NCBI RefSeq assembly: GCF_029309835.1
Contig: NZ_JARJHL010000010.1
Location: 682,001-746,000 of the forward strand
DNA: 64,000 bases
Direction: 5' to 3'
DNA from: Paracoccus sp. DMF-8
GTDB taxonomy: Bacteria; Pseudomonadota; Alphaproteobacteria; Rhodobacterales; Rhodobacteraceae
Shown here: in pieces, positions 46,920 to 56,132 of the stretch
Layout of the letters: each line of letters starts with the position of its first letter
Position numbering within the stretch: the stretch's first letter is position 1
Position numbers and translations under genes: made by a program
Notes under the pieces: generated by a model
What the model was told of the DNA's origin: nothing
Database searches by the model: none
The model's input: only the letters and a program-made list of their open reading frames with translations

Positions 46920-47369
46920 ATGTCTGACAACCCCAACCGACCGGAGGACGAAATGGACGAAAAACCGTTCGAGACGCAGATCGAGGTGCGCTACCGCGAC
47001 ACCGATTCCATGGGCCATGTCAGCAGCCCGATCTATTATGATTACCTGCAATCGGCCTATCTGGAATACATGCATACGCTGCTGGAGCTACCCAAGAGCC
47101 GCAAGCTGCCGCATATCATGGTGCGCACCTCCTGCGAATATGTCTCGCAGGCTGTCTATGGCGACCGCATTTCGATCCTCAGCCGCGTGACCAGATTCGG
47201 CAACAAAAGCTTCGAGATGGAGCATGTCATGCAGGTCGCCGACGACAGCGGGCGCGAGGTGGCGCGGGCCAGCTGGACCCATGTCATGTTCGATTACGAC
47301 GCGCAAAAGACCTATCCGGTGCCCGAGGAATTCAAGGCCGCCGTCGCCCAATATCAAAGCCCTGCCTGA
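46920..47369 (+). CDS. Hotdog-fold acyl-CoA thioesterase
   Basis: 149 residues of the 4-hydroxybenzoyl-CoA thioesterase/YbgC group. VRYRDTDSMGHVSSPIYYDY, with the catalytic Asp, and LQSAYLEYM are the family core, followed by SCEYVSQAVYGDRISI and a C-terminal strand pair (REVARASWTHVMFDYD). An internal ATG at 46953 is an alternative start. The acyl-CoA dehydrogenase-like fragment begins 22 bases after it, so the pair may once have acted in a fatty-acid or siderophore pathway (inference). Confidence 0.85.
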   Translation: MSDNPNRPEDEMDEKPFETQIEVRYRDTDSMGHVSSPIYYDYLQSAYLEYMHTLLELPKSRKLPHIMVRTSCEYVSQAVYGDRISILSRVTRFGNKSFEMEHVMQVADDSGREVARASWTHVMFDYDAQKTYPVPEEFKAAVAQYQSPA

Positions 47370-47391
47370 CCCGCTTGTCGGAGGCAAGACC

Positions 47392-48930
47392 ATGCATCTG
47401 CACTGGAACGAGGCGCGGGCCGCGATCCGCGCGGAATATGCGCATATCGGGCAACCCGAACCGGGCGAGCCGCCGCCCGGCACCTTCGACCGCCGCCGCT
47501 GGGACCAGTTGGCGCAGGCGGGGCTGTGGCGCATGGTCGTGCCGCCGGAACATGGCGGCCGGGGCGTGGACTGCAGGAGCTTCACTGCCGCGCTGGAAGG
47601 GTTGGCGTCGACCATCCGCCATCCGGGGTTGGTGCTGTCGGTGATCGGTCAGGCGGGGATGATCCGGGCGCTGGAGCTTTACCGCACCGAGACGCAGCGC
47701 CGCCGCTACCTTCGCCGCGTCCTCGCCGGAGAGCTCCGCGCCACGGCCATCGCCGACCCCGATACCCATTCCGGCAATTTCGGCATCGACCCGGACCTGC
47801 TGAAACGCGTCGAGGTCGCGCCCGGGGCCGGTTCGGCGCTGGCCGGTCCGGGGGCACTGGGCGGTGCGATCCGCTATGAAACCAAGGACCCCGAGGACCT
47901 GCTGCTGCCCGGCCGCAGCCAGGGCTACATGCTGAAGCTCTCGGCCCAGACCAATGGCAAGCGTGTGACGCCCGGCCTGGCCTTCTACGGCAGCCCGGAC
48001 GCGCGTTTCGGCTATCTTGTCCATCTGACGAAATCCTGGGCCGACGATTACAAGGACGGTGATGGCAACCGGGGCGCCGATACCGGCAACGACCCGCTGG
48101 ATGCGCTGGTCAAGCTGCGCTTCCGCCCGGCCGAGGGGCATGAGCCGACCTTCAGCAGCACCTGGCGGCGTGACAGCGGGCGACGGGCCTATCGCTCGAA
48201 TTTCGGCATCCCGCCGGACCTGCCCGATGCTGTCCCCGAGGATCAGAAGCTGGGCTGGCGCTCGACCTCGGTCAGCTATCGCTTCGATCCGGCGGATAAT
48301 CCGTTTCTGGACCTCACGGTCTCGGCCTATGACACCCACAGCAGGCTCTTGCGCGACATTGATGTCCGGCAGGTCTCGGAATGGGACACGCGCGGGTTCG
48401 ACATCCGCAACCGCTCGGATTTCGGTCAGGTCGCGGTGACATATGGCTATGACTACGGCTGGACCCGCGCTGCCGAATCGGCCCTGACCGGTGCAGAACG
48501 CGCGGCGATGACGCTGGACGCCACGATTGCCGGTCTCGAACCGCGCCTGTTCGGCGGTGGCCTCGTCCAGTTGGCGGGGCTGCGGGCGGAACTGGACGGC
48601 GAATGGCACCTCAAGAATGTCACGCATGAGCTGTCCAGCGCCGGGCTGATCACCAGCATTCAGGCCACCAAAGGCCGTCCGACGCAACCTGACCCAAGGA
48701 GACACCAATGCCCCGCCACATCATCCGCGCCATTCTGTCCGACCCAATTGCCTTGCAGGCGGGCGATGTTCTGCAAAATCAGGGTGCCGTGCCCGTCGAT
48801 ATCTATCCGCAGGATCCGGCGAGCGACGATGCCGCCCTGCGCCTGCCCGGCGACGGCGGGGCCTTTCAGGTCGAAAACGCTGTATCGGTGCGCGCCAGCA
48901 CGTCCAGCGGCAGCACCACGCTGGCCGTGA
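47392..48930 (+). pseudogene. Chimeric open frame: acyl-CoA dehydrogenase / TonB receptor / phage gpD pieces
   Basis: A single frame of 512 codons joins three unrelated parts. About 1-125 is an acyl-CoA dehydrogenase N-terminus (DQLAQAGLWRMVVPPEHGG, GELRATAIADPDTHSG). About 126-360 is a TonB-dependent receptor plug end and barrel start (DPDLLKRVEVAPGAGSALAG, GGAIRYETKDPEDLL). From about 365 it is a phage gpD C-terminus (ALTGAERAAMTLDATIAGLE, WHLKNVTHELSSAGLITSI). Past about 48685 it runs out of phase over the next phage gene. Both internal joints preserve frame. GGAGGCAAGACC precedes the ATG, so it could be translated, but none of the parts is complete. Confidence 0.8.
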
Positions 48931-48944
48931 TCCGGGGCTTCTGA
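48708..48944 (+). CDS. Small phage virion-like protein
   Basis: 78 residues with CAAGGAGACACC upstream. The product (LSDPIALQAGDVLQNQGAVP, DDAALRLPGDGGAFQVENAV) is beta-rich, without Cys or TM helix, like small decoration or tail-associated proteins found next to host-recognition genes. Its stop overlaps the ATG of the SGNH gene. Part of the second prophage remnant. Confidence 0.65.
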   Translation: MPRHIIRAILSDPIALQAGDVLQNQGAVPVDIYPQDPASDDAALRLPGDGGAFQVENAVSVRASTSSGSTTLAVIRGF

Positions 48945-49765
48945 TGCGGCTACATCTGGACCGATTTTGGCCGCCCATGCGCATCCGCTCTGGTGGCGGC
49001 GGCGAGCCGGTCGATCCGATGCAGCGGATCGCTGCCCCGGCGACCGGCACGCTTCTTTTTGCAGGCCATAGCTTTGTTCAGACGGCCTGGGGCGGCGTGA
49101 CATCTGACGGCCAGCACGGAGGTATTCTTTATTCCGACTGGCCGGGTAGCACCCTGTCGGATTTCGTGCCGTTCGGGTCGTCCCGAGCGGTCTGGGACCT
49201 GAATGGCCATGCGCGTAACAGCGATTATGACCTCGTCCTGGTGTCGGATGTGGCAGACTTGGCCACCGGGTTTCCAGCGCCGGGCCCCAGCATGGTGAAC
49301 AGCCTTCAGGCGCTCTACTGGCACGGGCTTGCGGCTGCCGCGCGCGGCGCAGAGTTGATCCTGTTCCAGCCCTGGTCGCCGCAGGCGGTCGATCTGGACG
49401 GGACCGGCGTGGCAGCCTTTGCATATTATCGCCAGTGGCTGACCGACCACCTCGGCACCCCTGTCTGGGTTATTCCGACAGGCCAGTATGTGCGGGCGCT
49501 GCGGCGCGAGTTTGGCGACGACATCTTCGTCGACGGCCTGCATCTGCGCGCGGCCAGCCAGTATGCGCGCGGGGTCTCCTATCTGACATATTCGTTCCTG
49601 ACGAAAGAGCGGTGCCCGTTTGTGCGCGAGGGCGACGGGGATGTGGATCAGATCGCCTGGGATACACTTCAGTCCGAGCGGATGGCGGGCTTCGGCGGCA
49701 CCGCCGGCGTCGATGCGGCGGACATCGCAGACCCGCTGCCAGAGCCGTTACCGCTGCCCGATTAA
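48944..49765 (+). CDS. SGNH-hydrolase-like phage protein
   Basis: 273 residues. The Ser block [15 protein letters not shown], a middle block around [14 protein letters not shown] and the Asp-x-x-His block [19 protein letters not shown] give a plausible Ser-Asp-His esterase. A C-terminal tail ends in acidic Pro repeats ([11 protein letters not shown]). It belongs to the same functional class as the SGNH genes at 11612 and 15186 but is shorter and not an obvious copy. Apparently intact, unlike its neighbours. Confidence 0.72.
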   Translation: MRLHLDRFWPPMRIRSGGGGEPVDPMQRIAAPATGTLLFAGHSFVQTAWGGVTSDGQHGGILYSDWPGSTLSDFVPFGSSRAVWDLNGHARNSDYDLVLVSDVADLATGFPAPGPSMVNSLQALYWHGLAAAARGAELILFQPWSPQAVDLDGTGVAAFAYYRQWLTDHLGTPVWVIPTGQYVRALRREFGDDIFVDGLHLRAASQYARGVSYLTYSFLTKERCPFVREGDGDVDQIAWDTLQSERMAGFGGTAGVDAADIADPLPEPLPLPD

Positions 49766-49823
49766 AGGGGCTCTGAAACAGGTGTTCACGGCCCCTGAAA
49801 TCAAAATCCAATTGCTGCAAATA

Positions 49824-49855
49824 TTCGTGTCACACCCTGCAAGACTTCGTGTCAC
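49824..49855. repeat. Two direct copies of TTCGTGTCAC, 22 bases apart
   Basis: TTCGTGTCAC occurs at 49824-49833 and 49846-49855, each followed by a purine and C. The start-to-start spacing of 22 is about two DNA turns. Lying between the phage remnant and the 3' end of a tRNA, they look like arm-type integrase or excisionase sites. No integrase gene is in the window, so the role is inferred. Confidence 0.5.
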
Positions 49856-49932
49856 GCTACACTGGACAAACGCGAATCTGTGCGCAGACCTTCACCGAAA
49901 AATCAGGAAATCAGCTAATGTCCTGTATTTAC

Positions 49933-50009
49933 TGGCGCACCCAAGAGGATTCGAACCTCTGGCCTCTGCCTTCGGAGGGCAGCGCTCTATCCAGCTGAGC
50001 TATGGGTGC
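49933..50009 (-). tRNA. tRNA-Arg (CCG)
   Basis: A 77-base cloverleaf with CCA encoded: acceptor GCACCCA/TGGGTGC, D arm AGCTCAGCTGGATAGAGC, anticodon stem CTGCC/GGCAG with loop CTCCGAA (anticodon CCG) and T arm AGAGG TTCGAAT CCTCT. Its 3' end faces the second prophage remnant, consistent with a phage attachment site there. Confidence 0.96.
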
Positions 50010-50065
50010 ATCTGGCGATCTTGTTAAACGCAAACTCCGGGCATCGCAATGGGGCGCGATGGGAT

Positions 50066-51277
50066 TCAGGCGAAAAGCTCTCGGCAGAAGGTCAGGCCGT
50101 CGATCAGGGCGTCGACCTCGGCATGGGTGTTGTAAAGCGCAAAGCTTGCCCGTGCCGTGGCGCTGGCGCCAAAGAACTCGAGCAGCGGCATCGCGCAATG
50201 GGTCCCTGCCCTGACCGCGATTCCGCGCTTGTCCAGAATCGTCGAGATGTCATGGGCATGCGCGCCGTCCATCGTCATCGAAAAGATCGCGCCCTTGTCC
50301 GGGGCATCGCCCTGAACCTGCAGCCAGTTCAGGCTGCGCAGCCGGTCGCGGGCATAGTCGCGCAGGCTGCGTTCATGGGCGGCGATCCTGTCCATGCCCA
50401 GATCCATCATGAATTCCAGCGCCGCCCCCAGACCGATCTGGTTGGTGATGCCCGGCGTGCCCGCCTCGAACCGCAGGGGCGGCGCGGCATATTCCACGGC
50501 ATCGCGGGTGACGGTGCGGATCATGTCGCCGCCGCCCAGAAAGGGCCGCATTTCCTGCTGGCGTTCTGCCGAAATCCAGATCGCCCCCGAGCCCGAGGGG
50601 CCGTAGAGCTTGTGCCCGGTGATCGCGTAGAAATCGACGCCCAGAGCTGCGACATCGACCGGCATATGGACCGAAGCCTGGCTGCCGTCGACAAGCACGG
50701 GGACATCGGTGCCGCGCGCGATCGCCGCGACATCGACCACGGTGCCGGTGACATTCGACATATGGGTGACGGCGATCAGCCGGGTGCGCGGGGTCACGGC
50801 AGCCAGCATCTTTTCCGGGGGCAGGCTGCCATCGGCTTCCGGCTCGACCCATTTCAGGACGACGCCCTGACGTTCGCGCAGAAAATGCCAGGGCACGATA
50901 TTGGCGTGATGTTCCAGAACGGACAGCACGATTTCGTCCCCCGCCTGCAGGCGTGGCGCGGCCCAGCCGTAGCTGACAAGGTTCAGCCCCTCGGTCGCGC
51001 CCGAGGTAAAGATGATCTCGTTTTCGTCGGGGGCGTTCAGAAAGCGGGCGATGATGCCGCGCACCGATCTGTAGCGTTCGGTGGACAGGTTCGACAGATA
51101 GTGCAACCCACGGTGAACATTGGCATATTCCTGAGTATAGGATTGCATGACCGCGTCGATCACGGCGCGCGGTTTCTGCGCGCTGGCGCCATTGTCCAGA
51201 TAGACCAGCGGCCGGCCGTTCACCTGACGGGACAGGATCGGAAACTCCTGCCGGATTTTTTCGACATCATAGGTCAT
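50066..51277 (-). CDS. sufS: Cysteine desulfurase SufS
   Basis: 403 residues, group II NifS family. PLP Lys lies in DFYAITGHKLYGPSGSGA, and the catalytic Cys in VRAGTHCAMPLLEF near residue 360. YLDNGASAQKPRAVIDA and HRGLHYLSN mark the N-terminal part. Supplies persulfide for the SufBCD scaffold. Last gene of the suf run; its start overlaps the YIP1 gene by four bases. Confidence 0.95.
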   Translation of the reverse strand: MTYDVEKIRQEFPILSRQVNGRPLVYLDNGASAQKPRAVIDAVMQSYTQEYANVHRGLHYLSNLSTERYRSVRGIIARFLNAPDENEIIFTSGATEGLNLVSYGWAAPRLQAGDEIVLSVLEHHANIVPWHFLRERQGVVLKWVEPEADGSLPPEKMLAAVTPRTRLIAVTHMSNVTGTVVDVAAIARGTDVPVLVDGSQASVHMPVDVAALGVDFYAITGHKLYGPSGSGAIWISAERQQEMRPFLGGGDMIRTVTRDAVEYAAPPLRFEAGTPGITNQIGLGAALEFMMDLGMDRIAAHERSLRDYARDRLRSLNWLQVQGDAPDKGAIFSMTMDGAHAHDISTILDKRGIAVRAGTHCAMPLLEFFGASATARASFALYNTHAEVDALIDGLTFCRELFA

Positions 51278-51864
51278 TGCGCGGGAACCTCCGGCATATA
51301 GCCAAGGGAAACGCCCAGCAGGGACAGGACCATCGCGAACAGAAAGACGGAACCGACAAATCCCAGAAGGACAAGAAAGCTGTTCTGAAAACCATGCAGC
51401 GCCTTGGTGAACTGCAGGGTCAGGTAGATCAGTAGGCCAAAGGCGACCAGCGACATCAGAACCGCCGAAATCGGAAAGATCAGCGCCAGAACGACCTGAA
51501 AGGCCTGAACGGCGACCAGCAAGAGCTCGATCCAGGCGACGACCAGCAACGCATCGGCGAAGGTTCCGTGACCGCGAAAGGCGCGGCCGACGACCGTCAT
51601 CAGCGCGGCCGCAATGACCATGCCCGTGAATTGCACCGAGGCCAGCATCAGAGGCTGACCGATCAGCTGCGACACCGGGCTTTCGGTATCGACCGGGAAC
51701 AGCATCCGCGCCAGCCCTGCCAGAGCCGTCGACAGCGACACGGCCAGAACCAGCGCCATCCAGCGCGACGGCATGTCAGGGGCCAGCGCGCGCAGGGTGT
51801 CCAGCGCCCTGCCCGGCTCGCGCAGGCTGAGCATCACCAGCTGTTTCAGGTCATCAAAGGTCAT
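51274..51864 (-). CDS. YIP1-family membrane protein
   Basis: 196 residues from MTFDDLKQLVMLSLREPGRA; an earlier in-frame start at 51936 is disfavoured because it lies inside the upstream gene. About five TM helices follow a short amphipathic N-terminal part (ALRALAPDMPSRWMALVL). The family has no established bacterial function. It overlaps both neighbours by four bases (ATGA type), so it is translated with sufS and with its upstream sister. Confidence 0.82.
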   Translation of the reverse strand: MTFDDLKQLVMLSLREPGRALDTLRALAPDMPSRWMALVLAVSLSTALAGLARMLFPVDTESPVSQLIGQPLMLASVQFTGMVIAAALMTVVGRAFRGHGTFADALLVVAWIELLLVAVQAFQVVLALIFPISAVLMSLVAFGLLIYLTLQFTKALHGFQNSFLVLLGFVGSVFLFAMVLSLLGVSLGYMPEVPAQ

Positions 51865-52364
51865 GTCTTTTCCGAAAGCACCCGCAGCCCTGCACCCCAG
51901 ATATACAGAAATCCCAGACCGGCAAGAGCCTGACACAGGATCAGCGCCGCCCCCGGCCCGACCAGCCCGGCCACCATCCCCGCCAGAAGCATGGCGGGCG
52001 AGACGGCCAGCAGGGCCCAGAACAGGGCAAGGCGGCTGTTTTCGGCGCTGATCCGGCGCGGAAACAGCCGTGACAGCACGGAAACGACCGAGGCCAGCAG
52101 GTAAAAGACCAGCGGCATCACGAACATCACCGCAAACAGCGCCCCCGCCATCCGCGCCGACAGCGGCACGGATGGGTCAAGTTCCGCCGCGCGGGCATGT
52201 CCGGGGGCCTGTGCGATCAGAAAGATCAGCATCGCGACCATCAGCACCATGATCAGCGCGCGATCCGGCATGCCGCACAAGCCGGCAAAGACCCGCGCGG
52301 GGGCGCGCCAGCTTTGCACGATCAGCGGAACGATCCCCGCCCGGTTCACGCCCGATCGGCTCAT
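51861..52364 (-). CDS. YIP1-like integral membrane protein
   Basis: 167 residues from the ATG overlapping the sufD stop (ATGA); the longer start at 52412 lies inside sufD. SGVNRAGIVPLIVQSWRAPA precedes four or five TM helices (LIMVLMVAMLIFLIAQAP, GALFAVMFVMPLVFYLLASV). It resembles the next gene in layout, suggesting an old duplication giving a paired membrane complex within the suf operon. Confidence 0.75.
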   Translation of the reverse strand: MSRSGVNRAGIVPLIVQSWRAPARVFAGLCGMPDRALIMVLMVAMLIFLIAQAPGHARAAELDPSVPLSARMAGALFAVMFVMPLVFYLLASVVSVLSRLFPRRISAENSRLALFWALLAVSPAMLLAGMVAGLVGPGAALILCQALAGLGFLYIWGAGLRVLSEKT

Positions 52365-53716
52365 GCGGGCGGGTTCTGGGTCCGGTCGTTTTGGGCCCGA
52401 TGCATCAGCCATTCTTCCAGCCTTTCGGCAATGCGTTCACGCAGATCGGCATTTTCGACCTCATCCAGCGCGGCGGCAAGGAAGGACAGGACCAGCAGCA
52501 CCGTCGCCCGTTCACGCGGCACCCCACGCGAGCGCAGATAGAACAGCGCCGTTTCGTCGATCGCGCCGGTGGTCGAACCGTGGCTGCATTTCACGTCATC
52601 GGCATAGATTTCCAGTTCCGGCTTGGCCAGAAACTGGCTGTCGCCATCCAGAAGCAGCGACTGGCTGATCTGGTAGCCGTCGGTTTTCTGGGCGCCCGGC
52701 TTGACCAGGATCTTGCCCTGGAACACGCCCACGGCCCCGTCGCTCAGCACCTTTTTATAGACCTGACGGCTTTCGCAACGCTCACCCGCATGGGTGATGA
52801 AAACGGTGTTGTCATGATGGAACGGGCCATCCGCCGTATTGCCCAGAACCGCCGCCGCGACATGGGCCACGGCATCGTCGCCGGCGATATCCACGACGCT
52901 TTCATGGCGCATCATCCGGCCATTGACCGACAGCTCAAAGGATTTGAACTGCGCCTTGGCGGCGACGCGGGCAAAGATATGACCGATGCCGACCTTGGGA
53001 TGCGAGGCGAGCTTGGCCGTGATGTGATGCAGACGCGCACCGGCACGTAGATCCGCCTCGATCACGATATTCGAGCGCGCACCGATCATGCCGGTTTCCA
53101 GCAGCGTGAATTCGCTGCCCTCTTCCAGCAAAAGGACATGGTGCAGGTTCACATCCGCCGCATCCGAGCGGCGGCGGTGGATGATATGCACCGGACGCGC
53201 GACCTGCCCCGAAACGCGGATCAGCACGCCTTCGGTCGCGGCAAATGTGTTCAGCGCGGCAAAGGGGCGGCTGACCGGGGTCTGGCCATTCGCTTCCAGC
53301 ACGCCATAAACCTCGCCCGCCCAATGCGATGCCGTGGCTTCGGCGGCGGACAGCAGGTCGATCTGGAACCCCTCTCCGGTCAGCGCATCGGATGCCGCCG
53401 CGTCGAAACGCCCATCGACGAAAACCAGCCGCAGCCGGTCGATATCCTCGAACAGGGGGGAATCGTTGGCGTCGGTCTGAACCGGGATCGGCGCAGGCAC
53501 CGGGTCGTTGAAGACGCCGGGATTGGTAAAGCGCCAGTATTCATCGCGCCGTCCGGGCAGGCCCATCTTTTCCAGACGCGCCAGCGCATCCTGACGCGCG
53601 GCGGCGGTGATGCCGCTCGCCGGGTGCGGCAGCACGGCAAGACGCTGCGTCAGCGCATCGCCCGCGGCCGGCTTGGCTTGCGCCTGGCTTTCGCGGATCG
53701 CGAGATCTGCCATCAT
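52361..53716 (-). CDS. sufD: Fe-S cluster assembly protein SufD
   Basis: 451 residues. GRRDEYWRFTNPGVF is the N-terminal SufD signature; the C-terminal beta-helix core includes HDNTVFITHAGERCESRQVY, then FQGKILVKPGAQKTDGYQ and the conserved VKCSHGSTTG with Cys and His that help bind iron. It forms the SufBC2D scaffold with the next two genes. Overlaps sufC by four bases. Confidence 0.96.
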   Translation of the reverse strand: MMADLAIRESQAQAKPAAGDALTQRLAVLPHPASGITAAARQDALARLEKMGLPGRRDEYWRFTNPGVFNDPVPAPIPVQTDANDSPLFEDIDRLRLVFVDGRFDAAASDALTGEGFQIDLLSAAEATASHWAGEVYGVLEANGQTPVSRPFAALNTFAATEGVLIRVSGQVARPVHIIHRRRSDAADVNLHHVLLLEEGSEFTLLETGMIGARSNIVIEADLRAGARLHHITAKLASHPKVGIGHIFARVAAKAQFKSFELSVNGRMMRHESVVDIAGDDAVAHVAAAVLGNTADGPFHHDNTVFITHAGERCESRQVYKKVLSDGAVGVFQGKILVKPGAQKTDGYQISQSLLLDGDSQFLAKPELEIYADDVKCSHGSTTGAIDETALFYLRSRGVPRERATVLLVLSFLAAALDEVENADLRERIAERLEEWLMHRAQNDRTQNPPA

Positions 53717-54468
53717 CCGACCTCCGACAGCAGATCACCGTAACCGCTGTTTTCAACCTCAAGCGCAAGCTCGGGGCCGCCGGTCTTGATGATCTGGCCA
53801 TTCGCCATGATATGCACGACATCAGGTTTGATATGGTCCAGAAGGCGTTGATAATGCGTGATGACCAGGAATGACCGATCAGGCGAGCGCAGCGCGTTCA
53901 CGCCCTGCGCGACCAGCCGCATCGCATCGACATCCAGCCCGCTGTCGGTTTCGTCCAGAATGCACATGCGCGGCTCCAGCATGGCCATCTGCAGGATTTC
54001 ATTGCGCTTTTTCTCGCCGCCCGAAAAGCCGACACTGACCGAACGCTTCAGCATGTCGCTGTCGATGTTCAGGGTCTTGGCCTTTTCGCGGACGATTTTC
54101 AGGAATTCGCCCGAGGACAGTTCATCCTCGCCGCGCGCCTTGCGTTGGGCGTTCAGCGCGGTGCGCAGAAAGGTCAGGTTGCCGACGCCGGGGATTTCGA
54201 CCGGATACTGGAAGGCCAGAAACAGGCCCGCCGCCGCGCGTTCCTCGGGTTCCATGTCCAGCAGGTCCTGACCCTCCAGCTTGGCCGAGCCCTCGGTGAC
54301 CTCATAGCCGTCGCGGCCCGACAGCACATAGGACAGGGTCGATTTGCCCGAACCGTTCGGTCCCATGATCGCATGGACCTGACCGGCGGGGACCGACAGG
54401 TTGACCCCGTTCAGGATCTGCTTGCTGCCATCCTCAAGTTCGGCGTGCAGGTTTTTGATTTCCAGCAT
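53713..54468 (-). CDS. sufC: Fe-S cluster assembly ATPase SufC
   Basis: 251 residues. Walker A GPNGSGKST (about 36-44), signature FSGGEKKRNEILQM, Walker B PRMCILDETDSGLDVDA with the SufC-type DETDSGLD, and switch His in VITHYQRLLDHI. Drives conformational change in SufBCD. 139 bases separate it from sufB, which is unusual spacing; that gap has no ORF of interest. Confidence 0.97.
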   Translation of the reverse strand: MLEIKNLHAELEDGSKQILNGVNLSVPAGQVHAIMGPNGSGKSTLSYVLSGRDGYEVTEGSAKLEGQDLLDMEPEERAAAGLFLAFQYPVEIPGVGNLTFLRTALNAQRKARGEDELSSGEFLKIVREKAKTLNIDSDMLKRSVSVGFSGGEKKRNEILQMAMLEPRMCILDETDSGLDVDAMRLVAQGVNALRSPDRSFLVITHYQRLLDHIKPDVVHIMANGQIIKTGGPELALEVENSGYGDLLSEVG

Positions 54469-54607
54469 ATTTTCCCTTTGTCATCTTTTCGCGGACGCAA
54501 CCCCGGACGGGTTTGTCGCTTGCATGTTTCTGTTTCGCGGACCGGTTCGCGACCTCGTGCGATCTGCGTCCCGGCGGCCAGAGGCAAAGCCCCCGGCCGG
54601 ACCGGCG

Positions 54608-56131
54608 CTATCCAACCGAACCTTCCAGCGAGATGGCGACCAGCGATTGCGCCTCCATCGCGAATTCCATCGGCAGCGCCTGCAGCACGTCGCGGCAGAA
54701 ACCGTTGACGACCAGCGCCACGGCCTCCTCCTCGCCAACGCCACGGGCGCGACAATAGAACAGCTGGTCATCGTCCACCTTGGAGGTCGTCGCTTCATGT
54801 TCGACGCGGGACGAGTTGTTCTTGACCTCGATATAGGGAACCGTATGGGCGCCGCATTGATCGCCGATCAGCAGGCTGTCGCATTGCGTATAGTTCCGGC
54901 TGTTGGTCGCACGCGGGTGCATGGTCACCAGACCGCGATAGGTGTTCTGCGCCTTACCCGCAGAAATCCCTTTGGAAACAATGCGCGAACGGGAATTCTT
55001 GCCAAGATGGATCATCTTGGTCCCGGTATCGGCCTGCTGCATGTTGTTGGCGATGGCGATCGAATAGAACTCGCCCGACAGATCGTCACCGCGCAGGATG
55101 CAGGACGGGTATTTCCACGTGATCGCACTTCCGGTTTCGACCTGCGTCCACATCACCTTGGCGCGCGCCTCGCGGCAATCGGCGCGTTTGGTGACGAAAT
55201 TGTAGATCCCGCCCTTGCCTTCCTCATCGCCGGGGAACCAGTTCTGGACGGTCGAATATTTGACCTCGGCATCTTCCAGAATGACGATTTCCACGACGGC
55301 GGCATGCAGTTGCGCGATGTCGCGTTTCGGCGCGGTGCAGCCTTCCAGATAGCTGACATAGGCGCCCTTGTCGCAGATGATCAGGGTGCGTTCGAACTGG
55401 CCGGTGTTTTCCGCATTGATGCGGAAATAGGTCGACAGCTCCATCGGGCATTTCACGCCCGGCGGCACATAGACAAAGGAACCATCTGAAAAAACAGCGG
55501 AATTCAGCGTGGCAAAGAAGTTATCCGACTGCGGCACGACCGAGCCCAGATATTTCCTGACCAGTTCTGGATGTTCCCGGATCGCTTCGGAAATCGAACA
55601 GAAGATCACGCCCGCCTTGGCCAGTTCGTCCTTGAAGGTGGTGCCCACGGACACGCTGTCAAAGACTGCATCGACGGCCACACGGCGTTCTTCGCCCGCA
55701 TCCTCGCCGCGTTCGACGCCGGCCAGAATCATCTGTTCCTTCAGCGGGATGCCCAGCTTTTCATAGGTCGCCAGCAGCTTGGGGTCGACCTCGTCGAGGG
55801 ACTTGGGCTTGACCTCCATGCTTTTGGGGCGGGCGTAGTAATATTGATCCTGATAGTCGATTTCAGGATAGGTCAGCAGGGCCCAACGCGGCTCGGTCAT
55901 GGTCTGCCAGCGGCGGAACGCGGCCAGACGCCATTCCAGCATCCATTCCGGCTCCTCATTCTTCTCCGAGATCAGGCGGACGATATCTTCGTTGATGCCC
56001 TTGGGGGCATATTCCATCTCGATCTCGGTGTCCCAACCGTATTTGTAGGACCCCATGTTCTGGACGGTCTCGACCGTTTCGCGGTCTACGCCCTCACGGA
56101 CTTCGATGGCGTCGGTGGCAAGATCAGCCAT
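54608..56131 (-). CDS. sufB: Fe-S cluster assembly scaffold SufB
   Basis: 507 residues, normal SufB size. [18 protein letters not shown] near the start, then [37 protein letters not shown] (ligand Cys) and the C-terminal [20 protein letters not shown]. Main scaffold with SufD. The gene follows the second cysteine desulfurase by one base, and no iscR-type regulator is seen upstream of it. Confidence 0.97.
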   Translation of the reverse strand: MADLATDAIEVREGVDRETVETVQNMGSYKYGWDTEIEMEYAPKGINEDIVRLISEKNEEPEWMLEWRLAAFRRWQTMTEPRWALLTYPEIDYQDQYYYARPKSMEVKPKSLDEVDPKLLATYEKLGIPLKEQMILAGVERGEDAGEERRVAVDAVFDSVSVGTTFKDELAKAGVIFCSISEAIREHPELVRKYLGSVVPQSDNFFATLNSAVFSDGSFVYVPPGVKCPMELSTYFRINAENTGQFERTLIICDKGAYVSYLEGCTAPKRDIAQLHAAVVEIVILEDAEVKYSTVQNWFPGDEEGKGGIYNFVTKRADCREARAKVMWTQVETGSAITWKYPSCILRGDDLSGEFYSIAIANNMQQADTGTKMIHLGKNSRSRIVSKGISAGKAQNTYRGLVTMHPRATNSRNYTQCDSLLIGDQCGAHTVPYIEVKNNSSRVEHEATTSKVDDDQLFYCRARGVGEEEAVALVVNGFCRDVLQALPMEFAMEAQSLVAISLEGSVG

Positions 56132-56132
56132 T

